Notes under the pieces: generated by a model
What the model saw: the letters and a program-made list of their open reading frames with translations, nothing else
Databases searched by the model: none
Told to the model about the DNA's origin: nothing
NCBI RefSeq assembly: GCF_001640805.2
Contig: NC_066836.1
Span: 2,069,798 to 2,133,797, forward strand
Direction: 5' to 3'
Source: Lates calcarifer
Taxonomy: Eukaryota > Chordata > Actinopteri > Centropomidae
Length of the DNA stretch: 64,000 nt
In this document: in pieces, positions 46,662 through 59,240 of the stretch
How the letters are laid out: every line of letters starts with the position of its first letter
Position numbering within the stretch: position 1 is the first letter of the stretch
Made by a program: the position numbers and the translations under genes

Positions 46662-49600
46662 GGCCTGATACCAGTGTCTGCTGCACACTGAACTGTTAGT
46701 GTGTGACTGTAACAATAGAAAAACATCAGAACCTGCAGGACAGAGAATCAGTCTCACACAAAGAAGAAGTGATAAAGACGTCTGTGTTTGTTCTCCATCT
46801 GTTGCCAACGCCTGCTGGGCTGGTCAAAGTAACGCAGGCTGAATGAACTAGTCTCTAACATCAGTATCAGTCGATGGACAGTAGACTCCTCTCAGAAAAG
46901 AATGTTTTTTAGCAGTGAAGACTGAATAATTTCTCTTTGATCGCTGCAAGTTTTTGAACTCACATGATGATTTTTGAAGAGGTTTAAAGGCCTCATGGGT
47001 CAGAAAACAAAGAGAATCACCGAGCACACCTGCACTCAAACAGTCAGGATCAAAAACACTGTGCATAAGCCATTTACCCTCCCCCAAACATCAAATAAAT
47101 GGTGTGTGATGTGCTGCTTCTGATCCGTTGGTAACCTTTGTTCCTGACTGAAAGCATAGAGCAGCACTTTCAAAATCACTGGTTTTATTTTCTTTTCAGT
47201 GTGTTTAACTCAACCGTCTCCTCTCCTCGGCCTGATGTTGGTGTGATGAGCATGTGGGACTTGTACAAACAAGAAGGAGATAATCTGTTCCACTCGGCTG
47301 AACCTGCTGTTGTGCAGGTGGGCAGGTGGAGGTCCAACCCACAAGAACTAAATAGATGAAGACATGGGACAGTTTTACAGGAATAACGTGAATTCACAGC
47401 ATCAAGGTCACTTCAATAAGTAAGAGTATGATTGTAACATTTTACAGAATCAGTTGATAGATAAATCAAATCTGACAAGACATATTAAATGAAATTGAAA
47501 TATTTTACTTGGTATCAAAACACTAAGAAGGTCTGAATCCCAGCCCCACTGACAACAGCAGTTCACGTTCCAGGAATGGTTTGTCATGTGCACTAAAATA
47601 CCACTGCATTCCCAGAGAAAAAAACTCCTCTGGACAGTGTTCATTCACATGCAGGTTCATGGACAGTCTGAAGGACAGTATACAGATGAAAACAACCTTT
47701 GGGACTGTACAGATGATGATATTTGAGGAAAAGAAGCTGAACGTGGCTTTCTTTTGGTGCTGTTGTTGTTTTGGCTGTAATTACAAAGTCAGTTTAAAAC
47801 CAACTTCTTCAGTTTTTTTAAAGTGAAATTAGCTGTTGAGGTTGGTTGCTTAGTAAATCTTGTTGGCAAATGTGCACCGGTGCACTGTGATGGATTGACA
47901 AGACTTTTTGAGGCACCTTCCGAATAGGTTGTGTATTTTAAAACCAGTAGATGTGATAGGCTGAAGCTTGAGCCTAAACTGTGATGTATTATTGGGTTGT
48001 ATTGTTTTCTTTTGTGTTCTTATGTAGAAAACAGTTGTAAATGTTGTTACTTTTTTGCATAATTGCACCTTTAGTCCATCATGAGCTCTGTGAAGAGTTT
48101 CTGAGTCAAAGTGAATGGACAGATCTGCTGTGACACTGACAGAGGACTGCAGCTGCTGCTGCTGTACAACTGCTGTAGACAATTTAAAGGTCAGTGGTGG
48201 CAACACAGGGTTCAGATTCTTGGTAGAAAACAATAGGACTTCTGCTGCTTCATTTATGGTTAGATTGTCCAGAGAAAGGTGAGAGCCTTCGACATGATGT
48301 ACAGTAGATCCATTAGTCTTCATGTCTTTATGACCTCTCTACTCTAACCTTTCTGACCAGCAGCACTAACATGTCTGCAGTTGTTTGCAAGAGCAGCAGT
48401 TCATCATCCCTCAGAAAACATCCCAGCAATTGTGTTGAGTCACAGTTTTAGTGCTCACGAAAAAGAGGCCCTGATAGACCCTCCCATTGAAGCCTCTGCT
48501 AGAGAGGATGGCTGTGGTTGAACACAAGACTCCGTTTGTTACGGGAGAGGAAGTGGAATCTCTCAAACGAGACAGCTGCTCATTCCCGACCCTGATGGCG
48601 TACGAACGCTCCCAGCACCACCGATCCTGATTTTACCAGCTCCCCCGCCCCTCCCCAGGCATCCCGCGGTGAAAGCATTAGCCACACATGTCAAGGTTAC
48701 GGAGGGAAAATACAAGCAGGAGACGGGTCACTGCCTCAGTTGTACTCCCAAAGCTTTCTGGGCAGGAGGTTTGTGTTGGTGTTTTGGTTCTGGCTGGGAG
48801 GAGGAGTTTGAGGATTGAGGTAGAGGCCAGAGAGGACAGTTTACACATGTGGCTGACATGTTGACCAGGAATATCATACAGTGGTGGATGGACAAAACTC
48901 TAAGTGTCATGGATTTGGAGGGACAAATAACCAAACCATATTTTCTTTACAGCAAACCGTATGAAGTTGCAGGTTCATTCAATCAACCTCTCAGCAGGTC
49001 ACAGTGAGGCCAAGACATTTCTTCACTAAAGCCAAACATTGTTGATGATATAATTGTCTGTTTTTGATGTAAGGAAGGTCATAAAACGAGTCTAGATCTC
49101 AGGATAAATTCCTTTTTCAATTCCCCAGCTGCTTCTTTCCCACTTTAATAATCTGACCTGTTCCTATCGGTCATGCTCGGACACCTCTGACTCTGCTCCG
49201 TGAGATAGTTTACTCAGGTTTAACTGGAATGAGAGGCTCAGAGGTCTTACTGGTGCAACAGCTGGGCCTTGATCCACAGCTCCCAGTCCCAGTTGGGACT
49301 ATTTAGTGTCTCCCTGCTCATGTGTTGACATTAGTTCGGCTGAGGCCCAGCTGCCTTTCATGTCAGTGTGATGGTAGAAGATCCACGTTAAAGCAGTTTC
49401 GTGAGGTCTTGGGTGTTCTCTGTGATTCCTGGTGGTTAATGAAATGTCCAGGACGCTGCAGTGTTTATTTGTTGAGCCGTTTCACCACAGCGGAGGTCAA
49501 GGAATATAGGTGAATCTCAGACATTCATTATATCAGATGGTTTGCAGCCCATCTGGAAGGGGATATTAGACCCAGGAAGTAAAGTTCTCAACTCGAATTT

Positions 49601-50125
49601 CCTCACAAAATACCAGTCGGATCTGAATCAGCCTTCATGACGACAGAATTGGGGAAATTTTTGTAGCTCTCTAAACAGTCACTTCAACAATCACACCCAC
49701 TTAACGCAGTGATTGTCCAGATGTGTGGAGGTGTGAGATTAGAAGTTTTCTCCCACCCTCTCTTTTTCATTCTTAACACAACTTCTGTTAATATTTTGAA
49801 ATAGTGCTTCTGTCACCATATGTAGCCCACAGTTCATTGCATCATTTTTTTTAGTTTTGTGCAGCCTCAGTAGAGGTATGTGGCTTCCAGTTTTGTTAGC
49901 TTTTCTTTCTTTCTTTTTTCCCCTTTTTTACGGACGTGTGGTTTTCATCCATTAACAGAGATATGCACCTCGGGTCCATCGGAAAGTACAAACAAGATCT
50001 TTGATGTTCGGGGTTGAGGCAATCAGTGCTGATGAATGAGGGAGAGGAGGTGAATCAGGGGCTTTTGGCGCAGAGCCCTGGTTTAAAAATGGGCTGGTAG
50101 CTCTGTGGGTCAAAGTGAGTAGAGA

Positions 50126-50149
50126 GGGAGGGGAGGGGAGGGGAGAGGG
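50126..50149 (+). other. G-quadruplex-type motif in intron 1
   Basis: The stretch is GGGA followed by three GGGGA units and GAGGG, so at least four G-runs are separated by single A. This fits the usual G3+N1-7 quadruplex pattern on the + strand. A GC box (GGGGCGGGCG) follows at 50231-50240. Confidence 0.6.
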
Positions 50150-51631
50150 AGTGGATTAAGGGAGGAGGGAAAGGAAAGCACAATAAGATAGTGTGCCACT
50201 GATGCCTCTTTCTCTTCGCTCAGCAGAGGAGGGGCGGGCGGCACACGCTCTATGTGCGTGTACTGAGGTTTGTGGTGGTGAAAGGGCCTTGAAAAGTGTG
50301 CCGATGGGGGGGTTGGGGGTAAACACCTCTCCCCCTCTCCCCTTCTCTTTCTCCACTCTAACTTAATGTGAGCATCAGATTCCTCTGGTGGTGCACATCA
50401 GGAATGTCCATATGGTCACAGCTGGTAAACAGCACACGCCTTCCCTTTGTGCACATCACAATGGAACATCTTCCTTTGTTTGGTTCCTTTTTGTAGCATC
50501 AAAGAACCACATGTCTGCCACTGTCAACATCAGAGTGACCAGGTTTGTTGGGTATTTTTAGTCATGATCTTTATTCAAAGGTGAAGGCTGGTGTTACTCT
50601 AGATTTTTGAACAACAAATCCCATGACTAAATCAACAATGTGCCTTTCACTGCAAGTTTTTAACAAACAAACAAGAAATAGTGCTTTTGTTGGGGACTAT
50701 TTTCTGCAGCGGATTTAAAGATTTATTTCTTTAGTGGATTTTGCTCAGCTGGCTCACAGTTCGCACACAACTGTGTCTTAGCTAGCTAGCGAGTCAAAAC
50801 AAACTATGATGGAAGTAGAGACGTGATGGAAACAAAGGGCAAGCTAGCTAGCTAATTCTTGTCACATTTGTAGTTCGATAAACAGAAAATTAGTCAAATT
50901 TAGTGCCCTGTATTTCTGTTTCCCAAGCACTGCGCGGCATGGTAGAACCTAATAACTTAACAATGTACAATAACATTAGGTTAAATTAGTAAGTAATACG
51001 TGTTGATATTCTCTCTACCAATCAGGAAAAATCCCACTGGTTGGCCGCTTTGTCATTATTTACCTGTGGTACATCAAGACTGGAGAGTCTGTATGTGCTA
51101 AAGCACAACATGATGCAACATGTATCCACCTGATTAAAGCCTAAGCAGAAGCCATATAAATGTCTAGTTAGCATGATTAGCGATAGCAATTGTAGCTAAA
51201 CCAGCAAAGACAGGCCATTCAAAACTCTTAACTACATCCCACCCTCATGTTTTGATGGTTTCCAGTTTCTCTCTTGTTTCCTGTTTCCTGTCTGTCTTCA
51301 CCAAAGGTATAATACCACAAAAACTATTAAAGAAAAACAAAGACAAGAATCTCACAAATGGTGACAGATCATTTTTGTGCTTTTGAAAGTTTTCTCTTAC
51401 AATTTGCCAAACAAAGTAAAGAAAGAGGAGTCATTTCTCAGTCAGACTTTTTGTGACAGAGTCGGGATCAAAAGATGAGTTTCCTCTGAGCGTCAGATTT
51501 ATCTCTCCCCAGGAGATCCAGAACCTTTTGAATCGTGTGGTTTCCCTCTTCAGAGAGGACGGCTGGGGGTTTAGATCAACACACAGCTCCGCTCTGATCC
51601 ACTGCTGACACTGCACACCCAAGCTTTACCC

Positions 51632-51664
51632 TGTGTGTGTGTGTGTGTGTGTGTCTGTGTGTGT
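51632..51664 (+). repeat. (TG)n microsatellite in intron 1
   Basis: About sixteen TG units with one CTG interruption. Confidence 0.95.
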
Positions 51665-52567
51665 TTTACTCCACCTCCATTCATGCACCATTCTTTTTTC
51701 CCAGCCAGGTGCCCCTCTCCACTGCACTAGGACAGACGACCTTGTCAGAATGAGGGCTTGTGGGTCAAAGGTCGTTCATACGCCTGGTGCAGAGCGAGAG
51801 GAGGCATTCAGTTGGTGCATCTCACAAAAGCGCAGCGTTTGTTTTTCCCATTAGCATTAGCCTGTCACGCTAATGAACAGCGGCACATGTGGCTACGCGA
51901 TTAAGAGGGAATCCACTTCGAGGGCCCCTCAGTGCTCAGTCAGCGAGGGGAGCTCTGCAGAGTCTGGTGCTACCAGTCTGTCTTTGTCAGTATTCACTGA
52001 AAACCAGCAAGTAATCCTTGTAAAAACGTATCAGAAGCATACTGCTCTGCTATTAGAAGAAAACTTTTCTAAATATTTTCCCATTATTCAGGTGCTGTGA
52101 TCACATCCAAAGCAAAAAAAAAATATATGGAAACCTTCAAACATACAGTTAAGACTCTGACTTTTTTCCAAAATTCTCCAAATTCTCTGCTAATACAGCA
52201 GAGTGAGGAAACTCTAGTGATTAAATATCCAGGTGTTAGTCAGGAGGAAGCGCTGTAGCAACCAGGAGCAGTAAACTCAACATGTCAGCAGGCCTAAAAA
52301 GTGTTTTCTGACTCTGCTCGGTCGTTAAAAAGCATCAATAAACACACAGGTTTACTGGCTGCAGCTAGAGTCTGAAACCCAACACTGCAGAGTTTCTGCT
52401 GGACACCTGAGACCCTCCTATTGGATGGAGAAAGGTTGGTGCCTTGGCAATGCCATGGCAGCACCATATGGAGATTAATACATCTTCTTGTCAGGCTTTG
52501 TTCCATCAGCAAAGAACTAAACATGGTGTGACCTCAAAAGCTGTTTTTTCTTTGGATTAGAAGGATA

Positions 52568-52672
52568 GGAGTATAAAGTAACAACAAATGGAAATTTAAA
52601 ACACAAGTACTTCAAAACTGTGCTGAAATACTTTAATTTAGTAACTGTACTTAGTTACTTTCTCTCACTCCT
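52568..52672 (+). repeat. Third copy of the AAGTAC-type repeat, 0.4 kb before exon 2
   Basis: GAGTATAAAGTAACA, then CACAAGTACTTCAAAACTGTG, then GTAACTGTACTTAGTTACTTTC follows the order of the repeat at 11379-11584. It is a short end fragment. Confidence 0.45.
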
Positions 52673-53059
52673 ACACTGCTGACACATGGAGACCAAACTG
52701 GATAATCTGTGGTGCAGTAGGTTGAACTGAGACTTCCTGCTGTTTATTTTCCATAGTTTTTTGAACAGATCTGATTGTTATGTGAACTGTCTACTGTGCA
52801 GCTGTGTTTTCACGATGTGGTAAATCATGCACATGTTGGACTCTGCAGAGGCTCGAAACACTGACGTCACCAAACAAGTATTACTGTGGAGGTTTGCAGG
52901 TCAGAAGGCAAACACAGGTTTTTCACATCCCCAGGTTGCATGTATTAGTTTGTTCAGTAACAGTATTTAGGACCTGTTTTTGTGTGTTGAGCTTGGATTT
53001 ACATCCGTCTGTAGTGGTTGGACTCCAGTACTGATGAATTGTCTTTTCTTTCTCTGCAG

Positions 53060-53158
53060 GGTGACCGGGTGTGGTTACGGGAGGATGAGCAGTATCTTCC
53101 CAGCACCGTGTCCTCTTGCTCTGGAGGTGTTGTTGTCTTTGCCACAGACTACGGCCAG
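53060..53158 (+). CDS. myo10: Class X myosin, coding exon 2 (residues 8-40)
   Basis: This 99-bp exon encodes 33 residues beginning GDRVWLRE and ending ATDYGQ. The pattern, VWLRE followed by PSTV, a Cys-containing stretch, VVVF and TDYGQ, matches the N-terminal lead-in of vertebrate myosin X as I know it. Differences from the mammalian form are mostly conservative. The acceptor is a good pyrimidine tract ending TCTCTGCAG, with a fitting branch-point sequence CTGAT (A at 53034, 26 nt before the exon). The donor is CAG|GTGAGA. Reading into intron 2 hits a TAA after ten codons, which supports the exon end. Both borders are phase 0. The exon is isolated between a 31.5-kb and a 9.2-kb intron. Confidence 0.93.
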
Positions 53159-55919
53159 GTGAGAATCACATCATGTCCATTTATGTCTTAAGAACCTTTC
53201 CTGCATTTTGACATCAGGGACTCCACATATTCCACATACTATTTCCTGCCGCCAAAAAACACATCCCTGCTCCTGAGCTGCTGCTTTCTAGTCAAATATG
53301 GAGAGATAAAGGCTTCACAGTGAGCACTGGCTGTTGCTTATATATTAAATTTAGGAATTTCCTCACAAAGACCAACGTGACGATTCTATTGTCTTGTCAT
53401 GTGCAAAACCAGCCCCAAAGCATGTGATTCGTTTTTACTTCATTCTTGTTCTAATCTGTGTAACATTCGCAGTGCTTCAGATGTGGTGAAATAAGAAAGA
53501 TGAATGCATTGAAGGCATTTTTAGTCCACAGATTAGTTCCTGGTTGTAGACTCTGACTACTTACTTGGCAGTAAAGTCTTATGTCTCTCCCTCAGTCCCA
53601 CAGAAACTAAAACACCAGGGGAAGGTGACTCCACTTACAAGGAGATTTCCAGACTTTCCCAAATCTCTTCTGACGTAACCTCTAAAAGAGCAAAGGCTTG
53701 AAGAGGTCCACTCATAATTTAGGATCAGTTCAAGATGAAGCAAATCCCCTAATCCCCATATGGTTCTACATTATCTCTTTGATCCATGTGTTGTCAAAAC
53801 AGCAGATACAGAGGAGGTGAAGGACGTATGGAGCAGGGGTCACAGTGGGATTTATCTATGTTTCTGGTTGGTTATTAACTTGAATCAACCCATCAGTGAC
53901 TTTTTGAGGTCAGACTCAACACAAACCTCTGAACTGATTTTTCCTCTGTGAGGTGTTAAACTCCACAGCTTTGGACCGAGTGTGAACCGTCACCTTGTTA
54001 CTGAGATGTCTTCACACGGAGGAGAGTCTTTTCACTTTTGAAACTTTGCTTTGACTCCAAACACCAAAGTGAGCTGCATCGTGTCGTGTCAACACACACA
54101 CATCACATGGTTGTGTGTGATTTATATGGTGCTCTCAGACACCATGAGCGGCTCATCTGACCTGTAGAAAACCAACACAGCTCCACTTCACAGCGACTTT
54201 ACGACTCCTTTAACACACTGATGTGAGTTTGTTTAGAGGCGTCGAGCATGGCAGCGCTTTGAGTCACGCTTTAGTTTGATACACGGAGGCCATGGGACAG
54301 TGACACTGAGAAGAATGAGCTGAAAGTTAAACTCTTTTCATTTGTATTTCTCCATAAACAAAATCATCAGCCATCACAGGCTTTAACCAGGGAGAATACC
54401 TGAGGAGTGCATTGTGTTTTTTAGATTTTACTGATTTGATTCAGTGTTTTAATCATACAGTAAATGCTGGTTTCAAAATTTATCACCTTGAACTTAGGTT
54501 TATGTCACTTTTTGTTAAGATGTCGCACACACTGATGTTTTTTCTTGACTTTTTCTTGTTGTTTAGTCAATTACAGCAAAAAAGGACTGTTTCTTCTTAC
54601 CATCATGTTTTCTAGACCTGAATATGTTTATATCTTCTTGTGTGGGTCTGTTTTATTTTCTAATATCACCACTAACAATGCATCGCAGTGACAAATGTCT
54701 CCCACTAGTTTTTCGGGTAGAAAACTGCAACTGTGAGGTATGAACAGGAGCTTTGAGTAAAACTTAACTCAGAGCCAGAGAGGTTCAGTGAAAGCACTGA
54801 GAGATAAGTAAAGTAAAACCCTTGAGGACGTGGTTCAGCTGGTTTGAGGGAGAGTAGACCGTCAGAGTGTGGTCCTGGTCGGCCCTGCAGGTCGCTGTGG
54901 TTATCCCCGTCTGTGAGGCTGCAGCCGAAAACGTGTGATTACAAATGTCCCTTAAGTGAGTTTAGACTAACTGCCTCCTATTCTCCCTTCTAACCGAAGC
55001 CTTAAATATGAGACCAGCACACAATAACCTGTGTGAGCTGTTTGGGTGGATTTACCCTCCACTACCCTCCTGTGCTGACAGCTTTAACAAAGACTTCCTG
55101 TGTAGCCGCTGAGCAGCAGAGGGTCACTACCAGAGGACGCTCTGTAAATGTGAGCGCTGAGGGATTTAGGGTCATGTTGAGCCGGCGTATTGTCCTGAAG
55201 ATTTACCGACAGATTAAGGCATTCTTATCTCCTGGCTCCTACTCACTCTGAGACTCTATCAGACCTGCAGCTGGTCACTGAAGCTAATGACCCTCCACAC
55301 CACAGTTTACACACTCAGGACTCAACTCGGTGTTCAGCCCTGTTGTGCTGAGCTGATTGAAAACTTCGGGTGATGTTTTTAGCTGTTTTTAGCGTCGACT
55401 AAGTGTCGACTGTTGGATGAACTTTGGTTCAGACATTCAGCTAGCTACAGTTAGCTTTATTTGCCTTAGCTGGGCAGCACAGAAAAGAACTGTGCTAGCT
55501 TACGTGGATCATGTGCATTGAAATAAAACTAATTTAATGCACTGATTTCTCATTTTCCCAATATACGTTCACATGAATATACGTTCTGATTTCATTGTTC
55601 CAAAACAAAAATCAGAAAACGGCTCTTTTTGTTTCTGGTTTCTTATTCCAAAACAGAAAACGGTAAAAATGCTCTTCATCTGTTTTCTATTTTCCCACTC
55701 TGAAATAAAAATTGATTTTCTGTTACGTACATGAACCAAACTGACATTAATTCCGACTTCATGCTGTGGTTGTGAAGCTGAGCAGAGGTCAGAAAGTAAC
55801 CTGGGTTTGATCTCTCCTTTTTCATTTGTTCACCATTTTCTAGCATCACTCAGCTGCTTAGTGTGGTTTTAGAAAGAGAGAGACCTGGAGTCAAGTGATC
55901 CTTTGCACTAATGAAGTTC

Positions 55920-56175
55920 TGTCTTCTCTAGTCCTGTTTATCCTTTTTAATCATTTTCCTCACGTTTACTTTGCTTCTCTTTTTGTCCAGTCTTCTCTTT
56001 TTGTTGCTCACAAACTCACCTCTTCCTTTGTGTTTCCCCCTCTTTTTGTTTTGTCTCCTCCTCTTGTTTTTAGTTTCCTTTTGAGTTTCCTCTCTTCTTA
56101 TTTTTGTCTCTCCTTTTTAATCTTTGTCTTTCATCCTCTCTTCTTGTTTGTTAGCGTTTTGTCTCCTCTCAGCTG
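55920..56175 (+). repeat. Long pyrimidine-rich low-complexity stretch in intron 2
   Basis: About 250 bp are dominated by T and C (CTCTTTTTGT, CTCCTCCTCTTG and similar words). I see no gene or element in it. Confidence 0.7.
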
Positions 56176-56370
56176 CTGTAAATAACTGTCATAGCGGCGA
56201 TCATGTGTTGGAAGGTTTTTATTAAAATAAAGATCGTCACACTCGATCTGTTCACGGTCTAATTTGTTTGTTTTCATGTGTGGCTCTGTGCAGAAGTGTG
56301 TATCATTTGTGTGTGTTTGTAATCACACATTTAATTATGTTCTTTGCTGCTTTGTGTGTCTGTGTGGACT

Positions 56371-56392
56371 GTGTGTGTGTGTGTGCGCGCGC
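56371..56392 (+). repeat. (GT)n(GC)n alternating tract
   Basis: About seven GT units change into GCGCGCGC, giving 22 bases of strict purine-pyrimidine alternation. Confidence 0.9.
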
Positions 56393-56516
56393 TCGCAGCC
56401 TGTTGTGTGTAACAGGAGATGGACCTCACCTGTTCAGAGCAGATGTTGCTCTTTGTGAGGAAAGATGGCGCTGACCAATCAGTGAAGCACACCACTACAA
56501 GCCCCACCCACTTCAT

Positions 56517-56539
56517 TGTGTGTGTGTGTGTGTGTGTGT
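56517..56539 (+). repeat. (TG)n microsatellite in intron 2
   Basis: About eleven TG units, 125 bp after the GT/GC tract. Confidence 0.95.
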
Positions 56540-57468
56540 TCATGCTTATATATTCCTCTGAATGTGTTTATGCAGTTTATATTTACCACAGAGTCTGTGC
56601 AGTGTGTGACCCCTGACCTCTCCTTTAGCCACCATCAGCCACTGACAGTTATTTACTGTGGGGGGAGGGGGGGGTGAAGGAAAGATGTGAGGGAGAAGTG
56701 ATGAGGAATTAAAAATAGAGAATTGCGATATTTAAATAATCCGACTGTACTGACACTGGGCGTTTTTTAAACTAACTTTATTTATAACAGATGGAAGACA
56801 TACAGTGACACAGTGTAGACTACAGTTCAATAAGGTTTCCTGTCTAACACTAGTATGTAATATGTAATAAAATGAAAGGAATATAAACGTAGAGAAGGTT
56901 GAGCCATTGAAGAGTTTCCTGTTCTGGGCACAGAGAAAATGTTTTTTTTAGAGGCGAAGGATTCGAGGAAGTTTCTGATTATGTCCCAAACATAAAACAG
57001 GAATTCTGCCAACAGTGCGTCGCTTTAAACGCTGCTGCTGCTGCAAGGAATTGTGGGACGGAATTCTCTCTTTTCCTTTCGTAAAGGAAGCTCCAGTGTC
57101 TCCTCTGTTAAAGGAGATGAGATAGGAAGCACTGAAGCTCCTTTTCCCACATGGCCGACACTCAGATACTTCAGGGTCACGTCACAGTTAGGAACCTTCC
57201 TAAGCTAAAAGGACAGTTCGACCACAGCCCTGGGACTAACCTTTGCTCCATTAAGTTTCTCTTCAGTGTATCACTAACAGTTCATTTTGACGCTCAGATG
57301 ATTCCTTAACGAGACGTTTCTTTCATCTGTGTTACATCTAAAATCTCACTGACAAACCTGAAACCTCCTTCGAGTTTTAAAGGAGCGACTGATTTTACAG
57401 TTTCATGTCAGGTCTTTTCTGTCTAATTACCATCATTGTTATATCATCAGTAGAGTTTTTTTTAACGT

Positions 57469-57483
57469 GGGGGGGGGGGGGGG
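57469..57483 (+). repeat. Poly-G run
   Basis: Fifteen consecutive G, preceded by a T run and TTTAACGT. Confidence 0.95.
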
Positions 57484-58514
57484 TTTGCTGTGCTGTCGGA
57501 GGTCGCAGGGTTCCTCTCGTCTTGCTCGGGTTTCAGTGTTTTTGACGGTGCAGACAGTGTCCTCCTCCTGAGCTGACTGCAGGACAATGCAGCAGGAGAT
57601 GAATGGTGATTCAAAGAGCAGCTGCTGCTTTTGATGATGATGATGGTTGGGTGGTGGTGGTGGAGGGGGGTGGCGGTGAAGCTTGAGGCGGGCGCAGGGT
57701 TACCTGTTCAGCTCTCTGACAGACAGAGTGAGGGCCAGCGAGGGGGTGAGAGGGCTCAGTTTTCCCTCCTAACCACACATAATGAAGCGTTTCATTCCTC
57801 CTCCTCTGACAAACTGATCACTGGGATGAAAGTCAGAGTCATCATTAAATGTTGTTGAAGCTGTTAGCTCCCTGCAAAGAGCTGCTAACATCCCTGAGGG
57901 AATTTCAGTCCCTCTAAAATCCATATTAGTTCAATCAGAATCACCTAGCTGTGAATTCACTTTCCTGATCCATATAAATAAGAACAACAGACTTCATCCG
58001 GGAGCAGAGCCTGTCGACACGAGGGTACAGCAGTAACCTCCTCTGCTGTCCGGTGGCTTTGTCTCTGAGAGATTTACTCCTGTTAGCATCTGTCGCTAGG
58101 CTTAGCGCCGGGGCCCCACAGCTTTGTTTCTGAGGCTCCTCATCTTCACAAAGACGACTGAAACAATCAGGAACCTAATTAGGTCAAAGTCAGAGGACAG
58201 CCTGCTGGGACAGAGCTGTCCATGAACAAAAGACAGAGAGGGACACACATACTGTATGGGGGTTTGAGAGTCTTAGTTTGTAGTGCTGATAAACTAAAAC
58301 ACAGGTAAAGGTGTGTTTACAGTAGCTAATGCACGTGTCTGACTGTAAACAGTGTTTACACAGGATTCGTCTAACAGGTCAGTCCCTGCGACAGCAGAGG
58401 TTGTTTGTTCTGTAAGACTCATCTCTTAAAGGAGGTCAAGTCCAGTCCAGAGTACAGTAACAGTTTGATGTTGTTTCTGTTTAGCTTGGCTCAGTTTTAT
58501 GCTGCGTTTCAAAA

Positions 58515-58995
58515 ATTTCACCTGGACCGTCCCCTGAAGTCGGATTTCAAACTCGGGAAGTCAGAGAAACCTCACCAACCCCGACATAAGAAATCAAAAT
58601 GGCTGCTGCTCACATCAACAGTAGTGGACACTCTGCTAATGTTACTGTTTATAGCAGTTCTGTCTTATTAGTTTCACATTAAGTCAGTCATGCACACAGG
58701 ACTGTGTTGCTACGCTGTTTGTAGAGCGTTGATATCAACTGGTGTTGCTAACAATAGTTTGCAATGACAATGGCTCATCCGGGATATGTTTGAATCCGTT
58801 CACGTTCATGGCTTAATGTTTCTGTTTTTTCTCAAACAGGTAAAGTTGGACGCCATTTTAAGAACGTTCTCAAGTGTTTACATTAAAATCTAACATTAGA
58901 AACTGAGCTGTTCTTCGGATGGAGTGGGGATCTGTTTTGAAGTTGTACTCCGAAAAAGCTCTACTCGGAGGTGACGTCACTCCCATCTCTGGTAT
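58515..58995. repeat. Possible dispersed repeat in intron 2
   Basis: The segment starts with CTGGACCGTCCCCTGAAGTCGG and CAAACTCGGGAAGTCAGAG and ends near CTCGGAGGTGACGTCACTCCC. These words, with AATCAAAATGGCTGCTGC between them, recall a fish element with CTCGG-AAGTC ends. A similar AAAATGGCTGCTGCxCAC phrase occurs at about 6397. The boundaries are uncertain. Confidence 0.3.
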
Positions 58996-59207
58996 TTTGT
59001 TTTTTATCACCTGGACAGACTGCAGGAGCACTGAACACATCAGAACACGCTGGTAGTGAATGCAGCATTAACACTAGAAAACACTCCATCACATTTGATG
59101 TGTCTTTAAGACGTTTTCTGCTGCGTTCAGTTTCCCCTGAAGCGTCACTGACGCAGGAATGTGAGAAATGAGGCCTGGCAGGATGCTTGAGGGGATTTTG
59201 GATGTTA

Positions 59208-59239
<32 letters not shown>
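59208..59239 (+). repeat. (TG)n microsatellite in intron 2
   Basis: About sixteen TG units. Confidence 0.95.

Positions 59240-59240
<1 letters not shown>

Larger units (their letters stand above)
21588..53059 (+). other. myo10: myo10 intron 1 (31.5 kb)
   Basis: The intron is bounded by GTAAGA at the left and TTTCTTTCTCTGCAG at the right. I found no coding exon inside it on either strand; the reading frames are short and unlike any family I know. It holds microsatellites (25.1, 34.1, 43.37, 45.82, 51.63 kb), a 24-base poly-A run, relics of dispersed repeats (30.85, 45.47, 52.57 kb) and GC-richer patches at 48.5-48.7 and 50.0-50.35 kb. The stretches 21.6-25.1, 26.7-30.8, 31.0-34.0 and 35.3-39.9 kb show nothing else I can support. 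Confidence 0.9.

Noticed and set aside
56180..56240. AATAAA at 56226 after a T-rich stretch, as a possible intronic polyadenylation site
   Set aside because: A lone AATAAA in AT-rich DNA is common, and no coding exon or clear downstream GT-rich element ties it to a transcript.
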